In this document: piece by piece, positions 1-11,774 of the stretch
Position numbering within the stretch: the stretch's first letter is position 1
Layout: the number at the start of each line of letters is the position of its first letter
Notes under the pieces: model-generated
Databases searched by the model: none
Told to the model about the DNA's origin: nothing
Seen by the model: the letters and a program-made list of their open reading frames with translations, nothing else
Position numbers and translations under genes: made by a program
Assembly: GCA_019400425.1 (NCBI GenBank)
Contig: JAFREE010000016.1
Location: 62,001-126,000, forward strand
Length of the DNA stretch: 64,000 nt
DNA from: Hymenochaete sp. R1
Taxonomy: Eukaryota > Basidiomycota > Agaricomycetes > Hymenochaetales > Hymenochaetaceae
Reading direction: 5' to 3'

Positions 1-216
1 ACATTCGTATCATAAAAAAGATAACGTGTGAAAGAATTTGAGTACGTTTTTTGTTACGACATTCGAGTCCCGTTCCAGTGTCGGCTCGTTATAAAAGATG
101 ATACGCCAGATGAAGATGAGGACGGCGACAGAGGCTATAGCGAAGCAGGCCGTTGTTCGTCGCTTCGAAGTAGGTGCTGATGTATTTTGCGTGGGTTTGC
201 TAGTGTCCATGGTCAT
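1..216 (-). CDS. N-terminal exon of a single-pass membrane protein, partial at left edge
   Basis: The gene starts at ATG 216-214 (a second in-frame ATG follows two codons later) and runs off the left end of the window. The visible N-terminus is a short Ser/Thr/Lys-rich cytoplasmic stretch, then a strongly hydrophobic helix (residues about 24-42, core ACFAIASVAVLIFIWRII). This is a type II signal-anchor layout. A possible splice donor follows residue 52 or so (GAC TCG AAT then gtcgta), because the open frame stops at position 10 without any domain. The topology would suit a Golgi or ER enzyme, but nothing visible identifies one. It is divergently transcribed from POB3. Confidence 0.5.
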
Positions 217-548
217 CGTGGCCAGTGAATGAGAGTGTTAGTTTCATCCTGGGTGCTCGGAATTCAGCTTCGTTTCTCACTCACTCCCATGACATTCAAT
301 CTCGAGTTGACAAAGCAAGCATGAGTGGACGTGCCAAGTTTCTCTAGATGACGTAATAAAAAAGCGTCGATCATTGAAATGATTTAGCGATTCGCGCGTC
401 TACGGTCTCCGTCTCGTCACGCTCTGCTCCCCTCGCGCGTCTTGCAGCGCTTGACTGGCCACCGCTCTGGATTCATCGATATCGTGAAGCCGTTTCGCCA
501 GGGAGAAGCAATAGGAGAGGCGACCACAAAATACCCCGAAAGTACAAT
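217..548. promoter_or_regulatory. Divergent intergenic promoter region
   Basis: These 332 bp separate the starts of the left-edge membrane protein gene and POB3, so they must hold both promoters. No clear TATA box or recognisable operator was seen. Confidence 0.5.
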
Positions 549-2765
549 ATGACGACGCAATTTGACGATATCTATCATGAATTGGAACCTGCACTCGGCA
601 GTAAGCATATCTTGCCATGATTCCCTCTATTATTCGCGTCAGACTTACACCCGCAGAATTCCGTATGGCATCCAGCGGTATGGCTTGGATGAATCCTGAA
701 ACAAAAAATGTTGTGACCGTACCCGCCGGTGAAATCAAATGGGCTTCATGGATGCGCGTTGCAAGGGACTTCAGGCTACGGCTTGGGCTGAAGGAGAAAG
801 GCAAACGGGTAAACTTTGAGGGCTTCCAGCGCGACGTGAGTGAGATCCTTGTTATCATATGTCCAACGGAGTAATGGCGTGTATGCTTGTGTCCTGCAGG
901 ACCATGATAAGCTCGCAAGCTTAATGCGTTCGCACTACAGTGTCACGCTTGAAAACAAAGAGATATCATTCAAGGGATGGAACTGGGGAGCGACCGATTT
1001 TCAAGGAAGCGAACTCGCTTTCCTTGTTTCGAACAAAACGGCATTCGAGCTACCTTTACAAAAAGTCATAAACTCGAATATTGCTTCTAAAACTGAAGTT
1101 TCTCTCGAGTTCGCACTGTCAAACGGTAGACCATCCAAAGGCGCAGGAGACGAGCTCGTGGAGGCACGTTTCTATGTCCCAGGGACTACGGCTAAGGAGG
1201 CTGGATCGGACGCCGAGAACGAAGACGAAAAGGGGGATGAGGAAGAGCAGAGTGCGGCTCAGACGTTCCACGACGCTGTTAAGGAGAAGGCTGAGCTCGG
1301 AGAAGTCGTGGGCGACGTAATTATCAACTTTGAAGAGGTTTTGGTTCTGACACCGAGAGGTCGGTACGACGTGGATATGTTTGATGAATTTTTGCGCCTC
1401 CGAGGAAAAACATACGACTATAAGATCAACTACAGCGGCATCTCGAGATTATTCTTGCTACCGAAGGACGACCAGCACGTTCTCTATATTGTAAGTGCAT
1501 GCATCTATCAGTGCTGTAACTCAAGCTAAGTATAACTAAGCTTGGTCTCATAAATCCAATCCGGCAAGGGCAAACTAGATACCAATTCCTAGTCATGCAG
1601 TTCGATCGGGAAGAAGAAGTCGAGGCCGAACTTAACATGGATGAGTATGTTCAGTCCCTTCATGAATATTCTAGAAAATTAATGCATAATTATCATCAGA
1701 GAGAAGATCGCTAAGTACGATAAGTTACAAAAGCACTACGATGGTCATACTTTTGAAGTCGTGTCCACCGTATTCCGCTCTCTTGCAGACAAGAAAATCA
1801 TTGGCTCGGGAAGCTTCCAGAGGTGAGCTAATGTGTACCTCTACTCTTAGTACCCGAAACTTACAAATGATCCAGTCGAAATGGACATCCTGGAATCAAA
1901 GCCAACCTAAAAGCTATACAAGGAGATCTCTTCATTCTGGAGAAGTTCATCTTCTTCGTCGCTAAGGCACCCCTCCTCATTGAGTTTTCTGATATTCAGC
2001 AAGTGAACTTTTCGAGGTGAGCACATGTATAGATCTTCTTATGAGAGCTGCGCCTGAGTTATCTATCTTTAGAGTTGGAGGTGCCGTAGCCACGTCCAGA
2101 ACATTTGACCTTGTCATAGTCTCCAAAGACGGACCAGATCATACTTTCTCGAGTATTAACAAGGAAGAGCACGAAGGTGTCGAAGCGTACCTGAGAAGCA
2201 AGAAACTTAAAGTTAAAAACGCGATGGCTGAGGAGCTTGTCGTGCCCGCTCTAGATGACGATGACGATGATATGCAAAGCGTCGTTAGTAGCGGATCGGA
2301 AGTTGTCAAACCGCGAGGTGGAGAGGATGAGGACAGCGAAGAAGGTTAGTGCTTGAAAAGAAAACTGGGTTCTAATGAATGTTGATTAACGTCCTATCGT
2401 TTCCAGACGAGGACTTCCAAGCATCTTCTTCAGACGAAGGTTCCCCATCTTCAAGCTCCGACTCTGACGAAGAAGGCGCGGCGTCCGTGTCAGATGCCTC
2501 CGGTGACCTCGACATTGCGAAGGTGTCAAAGAAGAAAGGAAAGGACAAAGTGAAAGGGAAAAAGAAGAAAGCCGCTGGGGACTCGGATGGGAAGAAGAAA
2601 GCAAAGGTGAAGGAAAGCGTAAGCGATAACGAGGAGGATGAGGAGGAAGATGGAGACAAGATGGATGTGGATGAAGCACCGAAAAAGTCGAAGCCTAAAC
2701 CTAAGCCCAAGGTAAAGCCTGGGGACGAAGACGAACCTGCTCGAAAGAAGGTCAAGAAAGAGTGA
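549..2765 (+). CDS. POB3: FACT complex subunit Pob3 (SSRP1 family, no HMG box)
   Basis: Histone chaperone subunit of FACT, which with Spt16 reorganises nucleosomes during transcription and replication in the nucleus. Exons by eye: 549-600, 657-835, 900-1490, 1541-1644, 1700-1822, 1876-2016, 2073-2344, 2407-2765. The spliced N-terminus ([20 protein letters not shown]) and the following SSGMAW segment match the Pob3/SSRP1 N-terminal PH-like domain. The middle PH domains are recognisable by the [18 protein letters not shown] segment and the [17 protein letters not shown] segment. The C-terminus is a long Asp/Glu/Ser stretch followed by a Lys-rich tail, and the HMG box of animal SSRP1 is absent, as in yeast Pob3. 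All seven introns are 50-64 bp, and frame is kept across each. The start is the first ATG giving the conserved N-terminus. Confidence 0.95.
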
Positions 2766-3128
2766 TTTGCGGGGTTTATAAATCTGTTTGCTTTCCTGTC
2801 TAGTCATTGACCTCATTCACGTATGTTATGCTCCTGTAACCATTCATTTTTTCTGCAGTGATTTCTTCGTTTTCTAAGTTTACAACTTCCTTGAGTGTGG
2901 TGCTCATCGAATAACGAATGAGCTCTTATGTTCTTTCACTAATTGCAAAAATGAGATATCCCGATTTCATTCAATATCAACGTGCCTATTTATAAGAAAT
3001 GAGTGTTACAAAGCAGAGAACAGAGAAATATCGCCCCCTTGAGATGTTTACAGTTTTATGGAGCCATAATCATCGCACTCCTCCAGGTGCAGGGAAACAG
3101 AAGTTGGCTGCATGAGCTGCAGGCTTGT
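2766..3128. other. Convergent intergenic region
   Basis: This is the 3' flank of POB3 and of the convergent hsp20 gene. It is AT-rich and holds no supported gene; short open frames here have no domain or splice support. Confidence 0.5.
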
Positions 3129-3679
3129 TTAGTTAATTGTGATACGCTGAGGCATCTGCTCGGGCGACGTCTTTGGGAAGGTGACATTAAGGACACCATT
3201 ATCCATCGACGCTTTGATATCTGCGGGCTAAGATAAACTCACATTAGCATACTAACTTTGAGGCGTAAACTTCAAAGCTGGATACAACTTACCTGTGTAC
3301 CCACGGGCAAAGGCAAAGCCCTCCAGAATCGACCTGTGCTCCTCTCCTTCAGCACGTACCCCTTCTCCTTGTCCCCCTCCTCCTTCTCCGTCGTCTTCTC
3401 TCCCGAAATCACAAGTCTGTTATTTTGCACGTCGAGCGACACGTCTTCTTTCTTTAGACCTGGAAGCTCTACTGTCGCGGTGACAATGTTCGATTCAGGA
3501 GACTCGTGGATATTCATACGGGGCTGGAAAGCCTGAGTGAGCGAATGTGGTGTGGCACCGGAGCGGGAGGGGTTTTCGGCATTCGGGGAGGTGGAGGTGT
3601 TGCGTTGTTGGAGATCATCGAAGAGACGGTGAACGTCGTTGAACGAGAAGAAAGGCTCGTAGAATTGGAGCGACATCAT
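3129..3679 (-). CDS. Small heat-shock protein (HSP20 / alpha-crystallin family)
   Basis: ATP-independent chaperone that binds unfolding proteins under stress, usually cytosolic. Two exons: 3679-3293 and 3227-3129, with a 65-bp intron between, giving 161 aa. The N-terminus has the SLQFYEPFFSFNDVHRLFDD segment typical of fungal Hsp20. The alpha-crystallin domain contains VELPGLKKEDVSLDVQNNRL and ISGEK, and after splicing the GVLNVTFPK strand and the C-terminal ITIN tail in place of the usual I-x-I motif. The length is normal for the family. A TATA box and a heat-shock-element-like site lie upstream. Confidence 0.93.
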
Positions 3680-3801
3680 GAATATTAGCAGGTGGGATCT
3701 GATGAAGAGCAGTTACTAGTAGAGTTGGCTGTAGAGCGTAAAAAGCCAAAGTAGAGCTTGAGAACGTATTGGAGGGTCGATTCAACGGACTATGCGTGCC
3801 C

Positions 3802-3807
3802 TTTATA
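3802..3807 (-). promoter_or_regulatory. TATA box of hsp20
   Basis: The minus strand reads TATAAA here, about 123 bp before the hsp20 start codon, inside GCATATAAAGG. Confidence 0.5.
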
Positions 3808-3982
3808 TGCATTTTGGGGGAAAGATCCAGAACAATTGATGTTAGACTTGGAATAACGGGGGCAAAATCAGAGAAACGTCTAGACATCGGAGCAATGGTA
3901 GCAGTCGCTCAGAATAACGTTTTTGGCACTCCTGGACCCACAATATTGTCTAGCAAATTCGGCGACGATCCCCCCATCTCGC

Positions 3983-3993
3983 GAACATTCTAG
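3983..3993. promoter_or_regulatory. Heat-shock-element-like site
   Basis: The sequence GAAcaTTCtaG has two perfect inverted nGAAn units and a degenerate third, about 300 bp upstream of the hsp20 start codon. The consensus for Hsf1 binding is three such units, so this is a partial match only. Confidence 0.35.
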
Positions 3994-4108
3994 CAACTGT
4001 AATGAATGCTGGATATGCGCATGAAGTTGTCCATTTATTAACGAGGAGTCTCTATGTCTATGATATGTTACGAGTCCGTTTGCGCGTAGAATGTACCAGA
4101 CGTGGGTT

Positions 4109-6322
4109 TTATGCGTGTGTTCCGAGGGTGCCTGCTTTCAAGTCCTCGTATGACGATGCCGCAGATTTGTCCTCGAGGTCTCTAGAAGGCGAAGTTAGAC
4201 TCCTTGCTTCCATTTCGACGTAGGATTCGTCCATTGTAGATTTTGGGGATTGATCCTTTTTGTCGAAGAGGGCGGCAGTCTCTTCAAGTGAGAGACCTTT
4301 CGTCTCGATTATGAAGAAATAGCAATAGACGAGTTCGAAGAGCAGCCAGCAACAGTAAATAACCTATTAAAGGACGAAAAAAAAAGTTCAAGACAATTTG
4401 TAAGAACTGATGGGCCACATACGTAGTATTTCCATCCCAAAGCCTTGATAAGGTAATGCATCAGTTTTGTGACAATTACGCGACAGCAAATTTCAGAATG
4501 ACTCACTTCTAATGCGACAGGATTTACATATTGGTTGAAGATTAATGACAACGATATGCCTAAGCTGAACAGAACAAGACCCTTGGCTCTCACTGCGAAG
4601 GGCAGAATCTCGACTGTATAAGAAACGATTAGAGGCGTGAAAGCAATGCTAAACAATGGAATGGCAATGAATCACATATTCCAAGTATACATCAAAGAAA
4701 CACATACTCGTAAGATGCATTAAACAAGAAGATACTAGCAATAACGCCATGAGCGGCAGTATTGCTATTATTGTTCGCAAACAACGCAGAGCATATAGTC
4801 TGCATCGTGAAAAACACCAACATGCCCGCGCAGCTCATTAAAAATAAAAATCTTCTTCCGAGTTTTTCGCAAAATGACGCCGCGCCTACGGACCAGCCCA
4901 GATTCCAGATTTGCAGAAGCCCGTTGATGAGGAGTTGCGTTGTTGGGTCCGTGATGCCGATGGAAGCGAAGACTTCGTTGAGGTAATAGGAGATGAGGCC
5001 GTTGCCAGACCATTGGGAAAACACGGCAAGAGCAAGGAAAATGCGGAGACGGCGGCGGTTCCCAGGTTTCGTGAATAAAGCGGACCAGCCTTCCTGTTGC
5101 CCGTTATCTTTCGCAATTGCAGTTTCAATTTCCTTGTATTCGTATCGAACTAGAGGATCCTGTCTATTCGCGGAAGCATGAGCCCTAGGACATGCGTAAC
5201 AGATAATAACTTACTCATTACCATCGGCATGGTAGTACGCTAGAGTCCGCAGAGCCATGTCCTTCTTGCCTTTACAATAGAGCCAGCGCGGTGACTCAGG
5301 GGCAAGCCAGAGCAGAAGTAGTTGAAGAGCAGACGGCAGGCCCTGGAGGAGGGAAGGGAGGCGCCATGCCCATGAGTTTGAAATATTGACGCATCCAAAT
5401 GTAGTCCAAGCTGCCCTACGGTAGAAGATCAATAAAGCAATAATTGGTTGGAAGAACTTTTATCGTACGTTATAGACCCCGTGAACCACATGCAATTATA
5501 GAGGGAGGTCATAGTAGCGCGGTATGGAGGGTATGCGACCTCGGAGACAAGCATTGGAGCTGCAGTGATGCCACAGTCACTTTAATCGCTGAAGAGCATA
5601 AGAGACTTTCACTTACCCGCATTAGCTGCAAAAGCTGTGCCTAACCCGACGAGTAGTCTGACAAACTGAATTTTCATTTCTGTACGAAGAAATCCAGCGC
5701 AAACTCGTACCTGGCGCCAACGAACATCGACACAGATGTCGAGGCAGTCTGGATAATGGCACCACCAAGCACAATTACCGCTCCGAACATGATGGTTGGC
5801 CTTCGACCAATCCCATCCGATAGATACGGGGCGAATGGAAGTGCCGCAAGACCACCTACATTCTATTTTGTAGCATACAGTCAGGTTAGATGCACAGGAA
5901 GTCCCTTAATTATTCAAAACGAGACTGCACCTGAATAGCGTTCAACAAACCAAGCGTGCTTCCGGTTGGGTGATTGAAGTCATCTTCCCATTGCTTCAGA
6001 GACTGTAGCCCGTTCATCATACTCCCATCGAAGCCATTTGAAGACGAAGTGATGAGGCTTAAATATAGCCGGACACATCAAGAATTTGAGTCAGTGTAAA
6101 AAAGCATGAACAAGCCGTCTGGATAGATTCCTGTGCGCACAAAAGGAAGATCCAAAAGTTTAGGCATATGAGTCTGTGACACATGTCCGTTATCTTCCAG
6201 CATGAACAAAGGAATGAAATAACAACTAACCTCCAATTGTTATAAAACGTGCGACTTGGGTCCAATAAAGCCGTCCAGGCTCCATCCTCGGAGCCTGCTG
6301 AAACCACGACACCTGCACCCAT
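4109..6322 (-). CDS. MFS sugar porter (hexose/lactose permease type)
   Basis: Twelve-helix plasma-membrane transporter of the major facilitator sugar-porter family; substrate not determinable. About ten short introns. Start ATG 6322-6320 gives MGAGVVVSAG and then, after splicing, the first helix and SSSNGFDGSMMNGLQSL, the family's N-terminal motif. Other landmarks: the loop 2-3 signature DGIGRRPTIM, the loop APESPRWLYCKGK after helix 6, FSQWSGNGLISYYLNEVF in helix 7, and the C-terminal ETKGLSLEE motif. The last exon ends with a Ser-rich cytoplasmic tail, stop at 4111-4109. The arrangement resembles fungal LAC12/hexose-type porters rather than quinate permeases. Adjacent genes are unrelated to sugar use. 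Confidence 0.9.
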
Positions 6323-6771
6323 AAGTGGCAATTGAAATAATCCTTTCCGAAAAAGAGCGTAGGTAGTTGGGGTTGGTTTTGGTGAAGGACGTAAAATAAA
6401 AAGAAAGGATGTAGACGGGAGGAGAGTGGAGGAGTTGAAGGAGGGTATAAAAAGTGCTCGCCTTCATCATACCTTTCAATTTTATAAACGGTATCGAAGC
6501 GAGTTGTCTAAAAGTCTCAAGCGGCAGAAGCATTTCGGTTCATAGACGGGGGATAGGTCGTTCGGAGCCCATCGTAAGCGAAACTTCCGGGCACGCGCTA
6601 GGAGATTCGATTCTTTTCATATCTTGCGGTACGCTTGATACGTGACTTGTAAACAGATAGCAATTGTCGAGGATCGAAATTCTTGTAGATAGATAGGGTG
6701 AGAAAATGCAGATTTTATTCGTTTACTAGCTACATTTCAACAACATTGCTGAAATGGCAAGCGAAGAGATA
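6323..6771. other. Intergenic region upstream of MFS gene
   Basis: This is the promoter side of the MFS gene and the 3' flank of the gene ending at 6772. A plus-strand TATAAAAA-like run near 6446 faces away from the MFS gene. No gene is supported. Confidence 0.4.
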
Positions 6772-7659
6772 TCAAGAGCTGGACTCCCCAGCAGCTTGCT
6801 TCGGCGCAGCTCCACTCTGAACAGCACTATCAGCATTATGGTAATCGAGCAGCAAACGAGAACGGAAAAGATTCGGAGGAAATGAAGCGACACACCTTTG
6901 CCGTTCGCCTTGCATCGCCCAAGTTTGTCGGAGTGGCCTGTTCGTCATCGCCCTGAAGAGTGCCCGATCTCTTCGTGGTGACCTTTTGTTCCGGTGTATC
7001 GTGAGATGCTTCCGTCATGCCAGGCGAACCCTCATCATACGGAGTCTCTTTCGGTGCAGAATCTTCTTCCTCAGCAGCCTTCGCATCCTTCGGCGCATCG
7101 GCATCCTAAGCAGCTGTGAGATACAGAGCAAGAATATAAAAAGAGGCTGTGGCGTACAAAACTTTTTTTCTCGCTCCCGCTCACATCCGCCTCCTTTCCT
7201 TCATCATCCTTCATGAGCTCAGGAGTAGGTTCGCTCTTTTCTACCGGCGGAAGAGCCTTCTCAATTGGTGCGGCAGCATGCACAGCTTTGTCGTGTGCAT
7301 GTTTCTTGGCAGGCGGCGATAGAATGTACGCAGACTGTTACGAGATCATCATTAGTGCACAAAGTGTAAAACTCGAAATGCAAGTCGGATGAAATATAGA
7401 CTCACGCCAAGTGCTAGAGCAGCGCCAGCACCAATCTACAGCAAAAAAAACGACCGTCAGTAAATCTGATGAGTCTCGAGTGAAGATTAAACGAACGACA
7501 TACAATCCAAGGGAGGTCGCTCGATGCCTTTGCTTTGCTACCTCCCGCTTCTGAAGACATGAGACGACGAGAAGCGGCTCCGGCACTCGTCAACGACGAG
7601 CGCCATGTTGCCGAGCGTGCGGATTGCGAGAAGACTCGACGGAAAGCAGCGGTAGACAT
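6772..7659 (-). CDS. Small mitochondrial membrane protein of unknown function
   Basis: Spliced from five or so exons starting at ATG 7659. The first 35 residues (MSTAAFRRVFSQSARSATWR onward) are rich in Arg, Ser and Ala and lack acidic residues, a classic mitochondrial presequence. A single short hydrophobic stretch follows (IGAGAALALGSAYILSP). The rest is a Lys/Glu/Asp/Pro-rich hydrophilic tail, ending SGAAPKQAAGESSS. This suggests an inner-membrane-anchored protein with a disordered soluble tail. I do not recognise the family, and no catalytic motif is visible. It shares a short divergent promoter with the DCAF4-like gene. Confidence 0.65.
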
Positions 7660-7866
7660 GATGGACGTTGTTGACGTTGAGTAAGGAAAAGAAAAGTCCG
7701 ACTTCTTCCTCTGCGACCCTCCGAATTCGATTGAATTGCAAATGACGTCGTTCTTTTTTAGGGTGATCGTCTCTGCCTTTTATGGATAATCCTCGCACGC
7801 AATTCGATCAACTTGATGACTTGAATACAAACATCACTAGCATCTCCGACCCAGCCCTAGTATGTT
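7660..7866. promoter_or_regulatory. Divergent promoter with CRE-like site
   Basis: Only 207 bp separate the two start codons. TGACGTCG at 7743-7750 matches the ATF/CREB site TGACGTCA at seven of eight bases and could serve both genes. An out-of-frame upstream ATG at 7782 opens a 32-codon reading frame that ends at 7880, past the DCAF4-like start at 7867. Confidence 0.45.
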
Positions 7867-9615
7867 ATGTCCAGCAATGACAAAAATCCGATGGACCTGC
7901 CAGGTCTCTATTGGGATGCGGAAAAAGGGAGATACTTTCCTGTGGCTTCTCGAATATTGAAGAAATTACCTCTTGGAGAAGGGGCAACTCGCAGTGCTAC
8001 GAAAATTATGAAGACTCATTTATCGTGCTCGGGAAGAAACACCCCAGGGTATCTCAGAGTTCTGAGAACATACAATGGAGACTACTCTTCAAGAGCCAGA
8101 GAAATCCAGTGCGCCCTTCGCTTTTTGATCAATGTTTGGCTGAAAAATCAATGTGTAGCAAAATGGAGTGCGAACTCTCGCAGAGGCATTGTAATTTCGT
8201 ATCCGGTCCAGCCCTCCAGCCTAATCCCTTCAGATACGTACAGTCGGAACCTCATTCCCTCCAAGTACGCTTTTCTACACTCGAAAAAAGAACCCTCCGC
8301 AATTTGCAACGCTCCAGGTCAACTTTGTTCACAATGAATTTTCAAAAATTCTTCATGTCATCGCGAGTGACTCCGAGGGCGATGTTTACCGTTCTTCCAC
8401 GAGAATAAACGATGATGATCCCGAGACAGATGGAGCTGCATTTCCCAGAGTCAATCCATTCCTAAAGTTCCCGTTGGGTGCATTCCCGCCGACCTTGGCT
8501 AGTGATGGAGTCAGGACAATGTGAGTCCGAGTCAGACACAATGGATCCATTAAAAATTCGCTGAAATGTTCATCAGCGCTGTACTCGGAGGATCATCCAT
8601 TAATTTTTATCTCTTTGATAGGCAACTGTGTAAATACCTTATCCAAGAGGTATGTTGTACTGACTCTCACATGAATTCCTTTACCAACTTGATAAAAAGT
8701 TCAGGCGTAATCTTCGTGGTGACGTATATTCCGCGAGTTTTCATGGCGACAGGCTTGCTATAGGTAACTAATGTTACGTTCGTCTCCAGACAAATCATTT
8801 GCTGAAGGTCTACCAGGAGTGTCGAAAAAAATGTGCATTGTAGAGGATATTTCTGATAGACACAATAATGTCGTTACCTCAATGGAAAGCGACTGTCTCG
8901 CCATTTCCCTTCAAAATGTGCGTTGCACTCCTCTGAGCCTGTACCGATCGTTCTCATGTGCGGCTCAAAGAATATAGCCCTAGCCGGCCTTCGCAACGGA
9001 GAGGTTCACCTGTTTGATGTCCGATCTCGATTGACACAAAGCACTGATCTGCTTGGGTCGCGATTCAAAGGTGCAACCGACTTGCCGCGATCATCGAGGA
9101 ATAGAAGTGGTCATTCTTCCATCACACACTTGAGTCGAGTAAGAGAATGGGAAGTTCTTGTAGCGGCGAGTCGGGGAGAGGTGGGCAGCACTGATACCTA
9201 AAATGCTCCTCATCAGTCTACTAACATCAAATAGCTCGAAATCTTCGACGTGCGTTTTGCAACCGGCGAACGGGCCAGACCGTCCATGGTTCTTGAGGGG
9301 CACGTAAATGATCATCGGCTAGATTTGGTAAGCTCGATCTGTTTTGATAGTCTTGCAGTCGCGCAACCATTTAACGATGTTCCCCAGGGTCTTGCCGTTG
9401 ACGACTCATTTGTATACGCGTCTGGTTCTGACGGTCGCATCCGGTTTTGGTCCTTACACACAGGCGCAATGTATGGCCCGCTCCTTGACGGCGCACGCTT
9501 CAAAGGACCTTCTAGAGGTCTCGCAGTGACAGAAGCCTACCCTGAAACCAAGTATGGTTTCAAGTGGTTATGGTTTATCAACGGACGGGAAATCGATGTC
9601 TTGCGATTGGGATAA
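7867..9615 (+). CDS. DCAF4-like WD40 protein (putative CUL4-DDB1 substrate receptor)
   Basis: The N-terminus contains MDLPGLYWDAEKGRYFP, the signature opening of DCAF4/WDR21 proteins. The C-terminal half matches their WD40 blades: LAGLRNGEVHLFDVRSR, then EIFDVRF..LEGHVNDHRLDL, then GLAVDDSFVYASGSDGRIRF followed by WSLHTG. In the family these proteins act as substrate receptors of Cullin4-DDB1 ubiquitin ligases. At least six introns are clear from 8520 onward, some with short exons, for example 9329-9390. The first 600 bp after the start are harder to parse and exon limits there are uncertain. Stop TAA at 9613-9615. Function is inferred from family only. Confidence 0.75.
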
Positions 9616-10235
9616 TATACGGTTTGTTCGCGTGTTCGTTCGAAATCCAGCGGCTTCAGAGGCGCAGTTAAAAATGCTTTGAAGTTTGGCAAGTATCAAT
9701 CACTCGGCGCTGCACACGTGCCGATCCCAACTGGAACGAGATGCCGACACTCTTGCGAGTTACTACACGCCTTAGAATGCAAAAGCCTCAGCATAAGCAT
9801 AAAAGTGGTGGCTCAAAAACGGACGATGAGTCTGTGAACGTGGAAATTACTTGGCTTGTAAAGGGTATTTAGGTGTTATACGTCGACACTGCGATCTCGA
9901 GCTTCACAGATGCACATTGGGCTCATAGCAATGTAGCCATGGAGAGATAATTGAAAGTAGAATGAAGCTTTTCTTGGAAGCATAGATTGCCTGTATAACT
10001 TACTTGTGGGGGGGGGGGGGGACGAAAAGAGCGAGTACGGGGTGGATAGTTTTCAATCTCGTTGCATTTACCTTGAAAATATCCGACGCCTTGAAGAGTA
10101 ACATCGTAATCTAATCGAGCTGGGGGAAATTGGTAGTGTGGGAAAAATATCACGTGCGATAGTGAGCTTTCAGGACAATGACGTAAACTTGAAACTTGAA
10201 AGTACGGAGAAAAAAATCAAACGCCACTTCCACTC
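9616..10235. other. Intergenic region with poly-G tract
   Basis: This lies between the DCAF4-like gene and COX20. It holds a 14-base G run (10008-10021), listed separately, and no supported gene. The last 100 bp should contain the COX20 promoter. Confidence 0.45.
10008..10021 (+). repeat. Poly-G homopolymer tract (14 G)
   Basis: An uninterrupted run of fourteen G in an otherwise mixed-composition intergenic region. Length in the assembly may be imprecise because such runs are error-prone. Confidence 0.9.
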
Positions 10236-10898
10236 ATGCCTCAGAACGATACCGCCTTAAATACCGAAAAGTCCATAGGAGACGATACGGAACCTGTCAT
10301 CAGGGAACAAGCTCGCTCGACAGGCGATAAATGGACGGATTACAAGCTCGCCGCGAAGGTGAGCAGCCCGTCTAACAAATGATTTCACCCGACCTTTCTC
10401 ATCAATGTTTGCCTTGGACGTGTCGAATCGTTTATTTCTGCTCGTGCTTCGGGTGAACTATGACTTCTCTGTAATGCGAAAGGGTAGAGAATCTCCCTCT
10501 GGGATGATTTTAAACGGGTAGGCGAGATGCCATGCGCTCGGAATAGCTTGCTTATGGGCATAGGCGCCGGGGCGGGAATAGGCTTCGTTCGTGGTTTGAA
10601 CTCAAGTGAGTTTAGGTTCCAGAGATTCTGCTCGACAACGTGAATGACCCTCTTCCTTCCTTTCGATAAGAGCCTTTAGTAGCTGCTAACTGGGCGGTCG
10701 GGACTTTTGTAGTTGTCTCAGTAGGCGCATGGTACGTTCGTTCCTTTCCTTTTCCGTGGGAAGCCCTCGCAGATTCTTAGACCAAGCTCTAGGAATATGT
10801 GCCAAGCTGGAATACGTCGTGAGCGTGAACGAGTACGTGTCGTCGTTGAGACGATGGCTGAACGACGACGGCGCGCTGAGAACGAACCAAAATCCTGA
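10236..10898 (+). CDS. COX20: Cytochrome c oxidase assembly factor Cox20 (FAM36A family)
   Basis: Inner-membrane chaperone of the newly made Cox2 subunit during complex IV assembly. Exons: 10236-10358, 10488-10605, 10680-10731, 10793-10898. Spliced product about 132 aa. Family landmarks: the amphipathic WDDFKRVGEMPCARNSLLMG segment leading into helix 1 (GIGAGAGIGFVRGL), then ANWAVGTFVVVSVGAW as helix 2, followed directly by a Cys- and Arg-rich tail (NMCQAGIRRERERVRVVVE). Two helices in a hairpin with a basic C-terminal tail is the family topology. The exact acceptor of exon 3 (10679 or 10682) is ambiguous by one residue. Confidence 0.9.
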
Positions 10899-11048
10899 TT
10901 CGGGTAGCCAAAAATAACCCATTGAGCTTCCAGATTTCATCGTTCATAGAAGGACAGCACGAGTCCGATTGAAAGCAGCCAATGGTATACAGGAAACGCC
11001 AGCACCCTCTACTTTTATACACATATTCCTTCAGACCCTACTTATGCA

Positions 11049-11774
11049 CTAATAATACGTCTTGTCCCATGCGTCTTTCTCCCAACCTTCTATTAGCTTC
11101 TTGTCACGCTGAAGAAACGGGAATTGTGTCAAGTCAGATATAAGTATGTTTCGGTTTGAACGTAGTGAAAAATCGTAGTTACGCTCAGGCTTACTTTGTA
11201 TTTTGACTGAAACTCGGTGAAACCACCCCGCAGCACGAAGACCTCGAATTCCTTCTCATTGCCTTCTCGTTCCTGTTTTTCACTGCGCAGTTCAGAATAG
11301 ATCTGCTCACTTCAATCAGTGCGCATGTCAAAGTATAGTTAAACTGGGAGAGACGCACTCGTGCAGCCTTCGGCCCGCTTCATCATTGTGTCAAAGGGCA
11401 TCATGGTATCCACCCTATCAGCAAAGAACTTACATCGCACAGAACAGATCCGACTCACCGCTGCTGCGACAAAGCGCAATGGAAGACAACCTTCGGTACA
11501 TCCTTCGTCTTCTCCAGGAGATCCTGCACTTCCAACTCAAATTTGACCGAAGGCGAGTGTATGCAATTTAAGATATGGCCTCCGACATAATCGTCATCCC
11601 GGACGTCCACCACAACATAGTCAACGTGAGGCTTTGAATCACTTTGTATGAGATCTGCAAGCTCCTGTGGACAGTGAAGAGGACATCATAAGAGATATTG
11701 CCATGTATCGCGAGCAAAGGAGTAAAGACACGTACTGTGCCAGCCATGTATCTGTAGGGCGGTAGGAAAGACAT
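11049..11774 (-). CDS. Cdc25/Acr2-type rhodanese-domain phosphatase (or arsenate reductase)
   Basis: Single rhodanese domain of the small fungal Cdc25-like family (S. pombe Ibp1, S. cerevisiae Acr2/Ych1). Start chosen at 11774 (MSFLPPYRYMAGTELADLI), because the alternative at 11747 removes the conserved RYM lead-in. About five exons. VDYVVVDVRDDDYVGGHI is the first rhodanese motif. The catalytic P-loop reads HCALSQQRGPKAAR, giving the Cys-(x)5-Arg signature of an active phosphatase. Downstream FEVFVLRGGFTEFQSKYK is the second rhodanese motif. The tail ends EGWEKDAWDKTYY. Whether the substrate is a phosphoprotein or arsenate cannot be told from sequence. It converges on COX20, with 150 bp between the stops. 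Confidence 0.88.

Larger units (their letters stand above)
3680..4108. other. Intergenic region holding the hsp20 promoter
   Basis: This lies between the hsp20 start and the stop of the MFS gene, both on the minus strand. It holds the TATA box and heat-shock-like element listed separately. No gene is supported. Confidence 0.5.

Noticed and set aside
2372..2755. Antisense 127-codon open frame opposite the POB3 tail
   Set aside because: It is the shadow of the acidic and Lys-rich codons of POB3; Phe/Ser-rich and without support.
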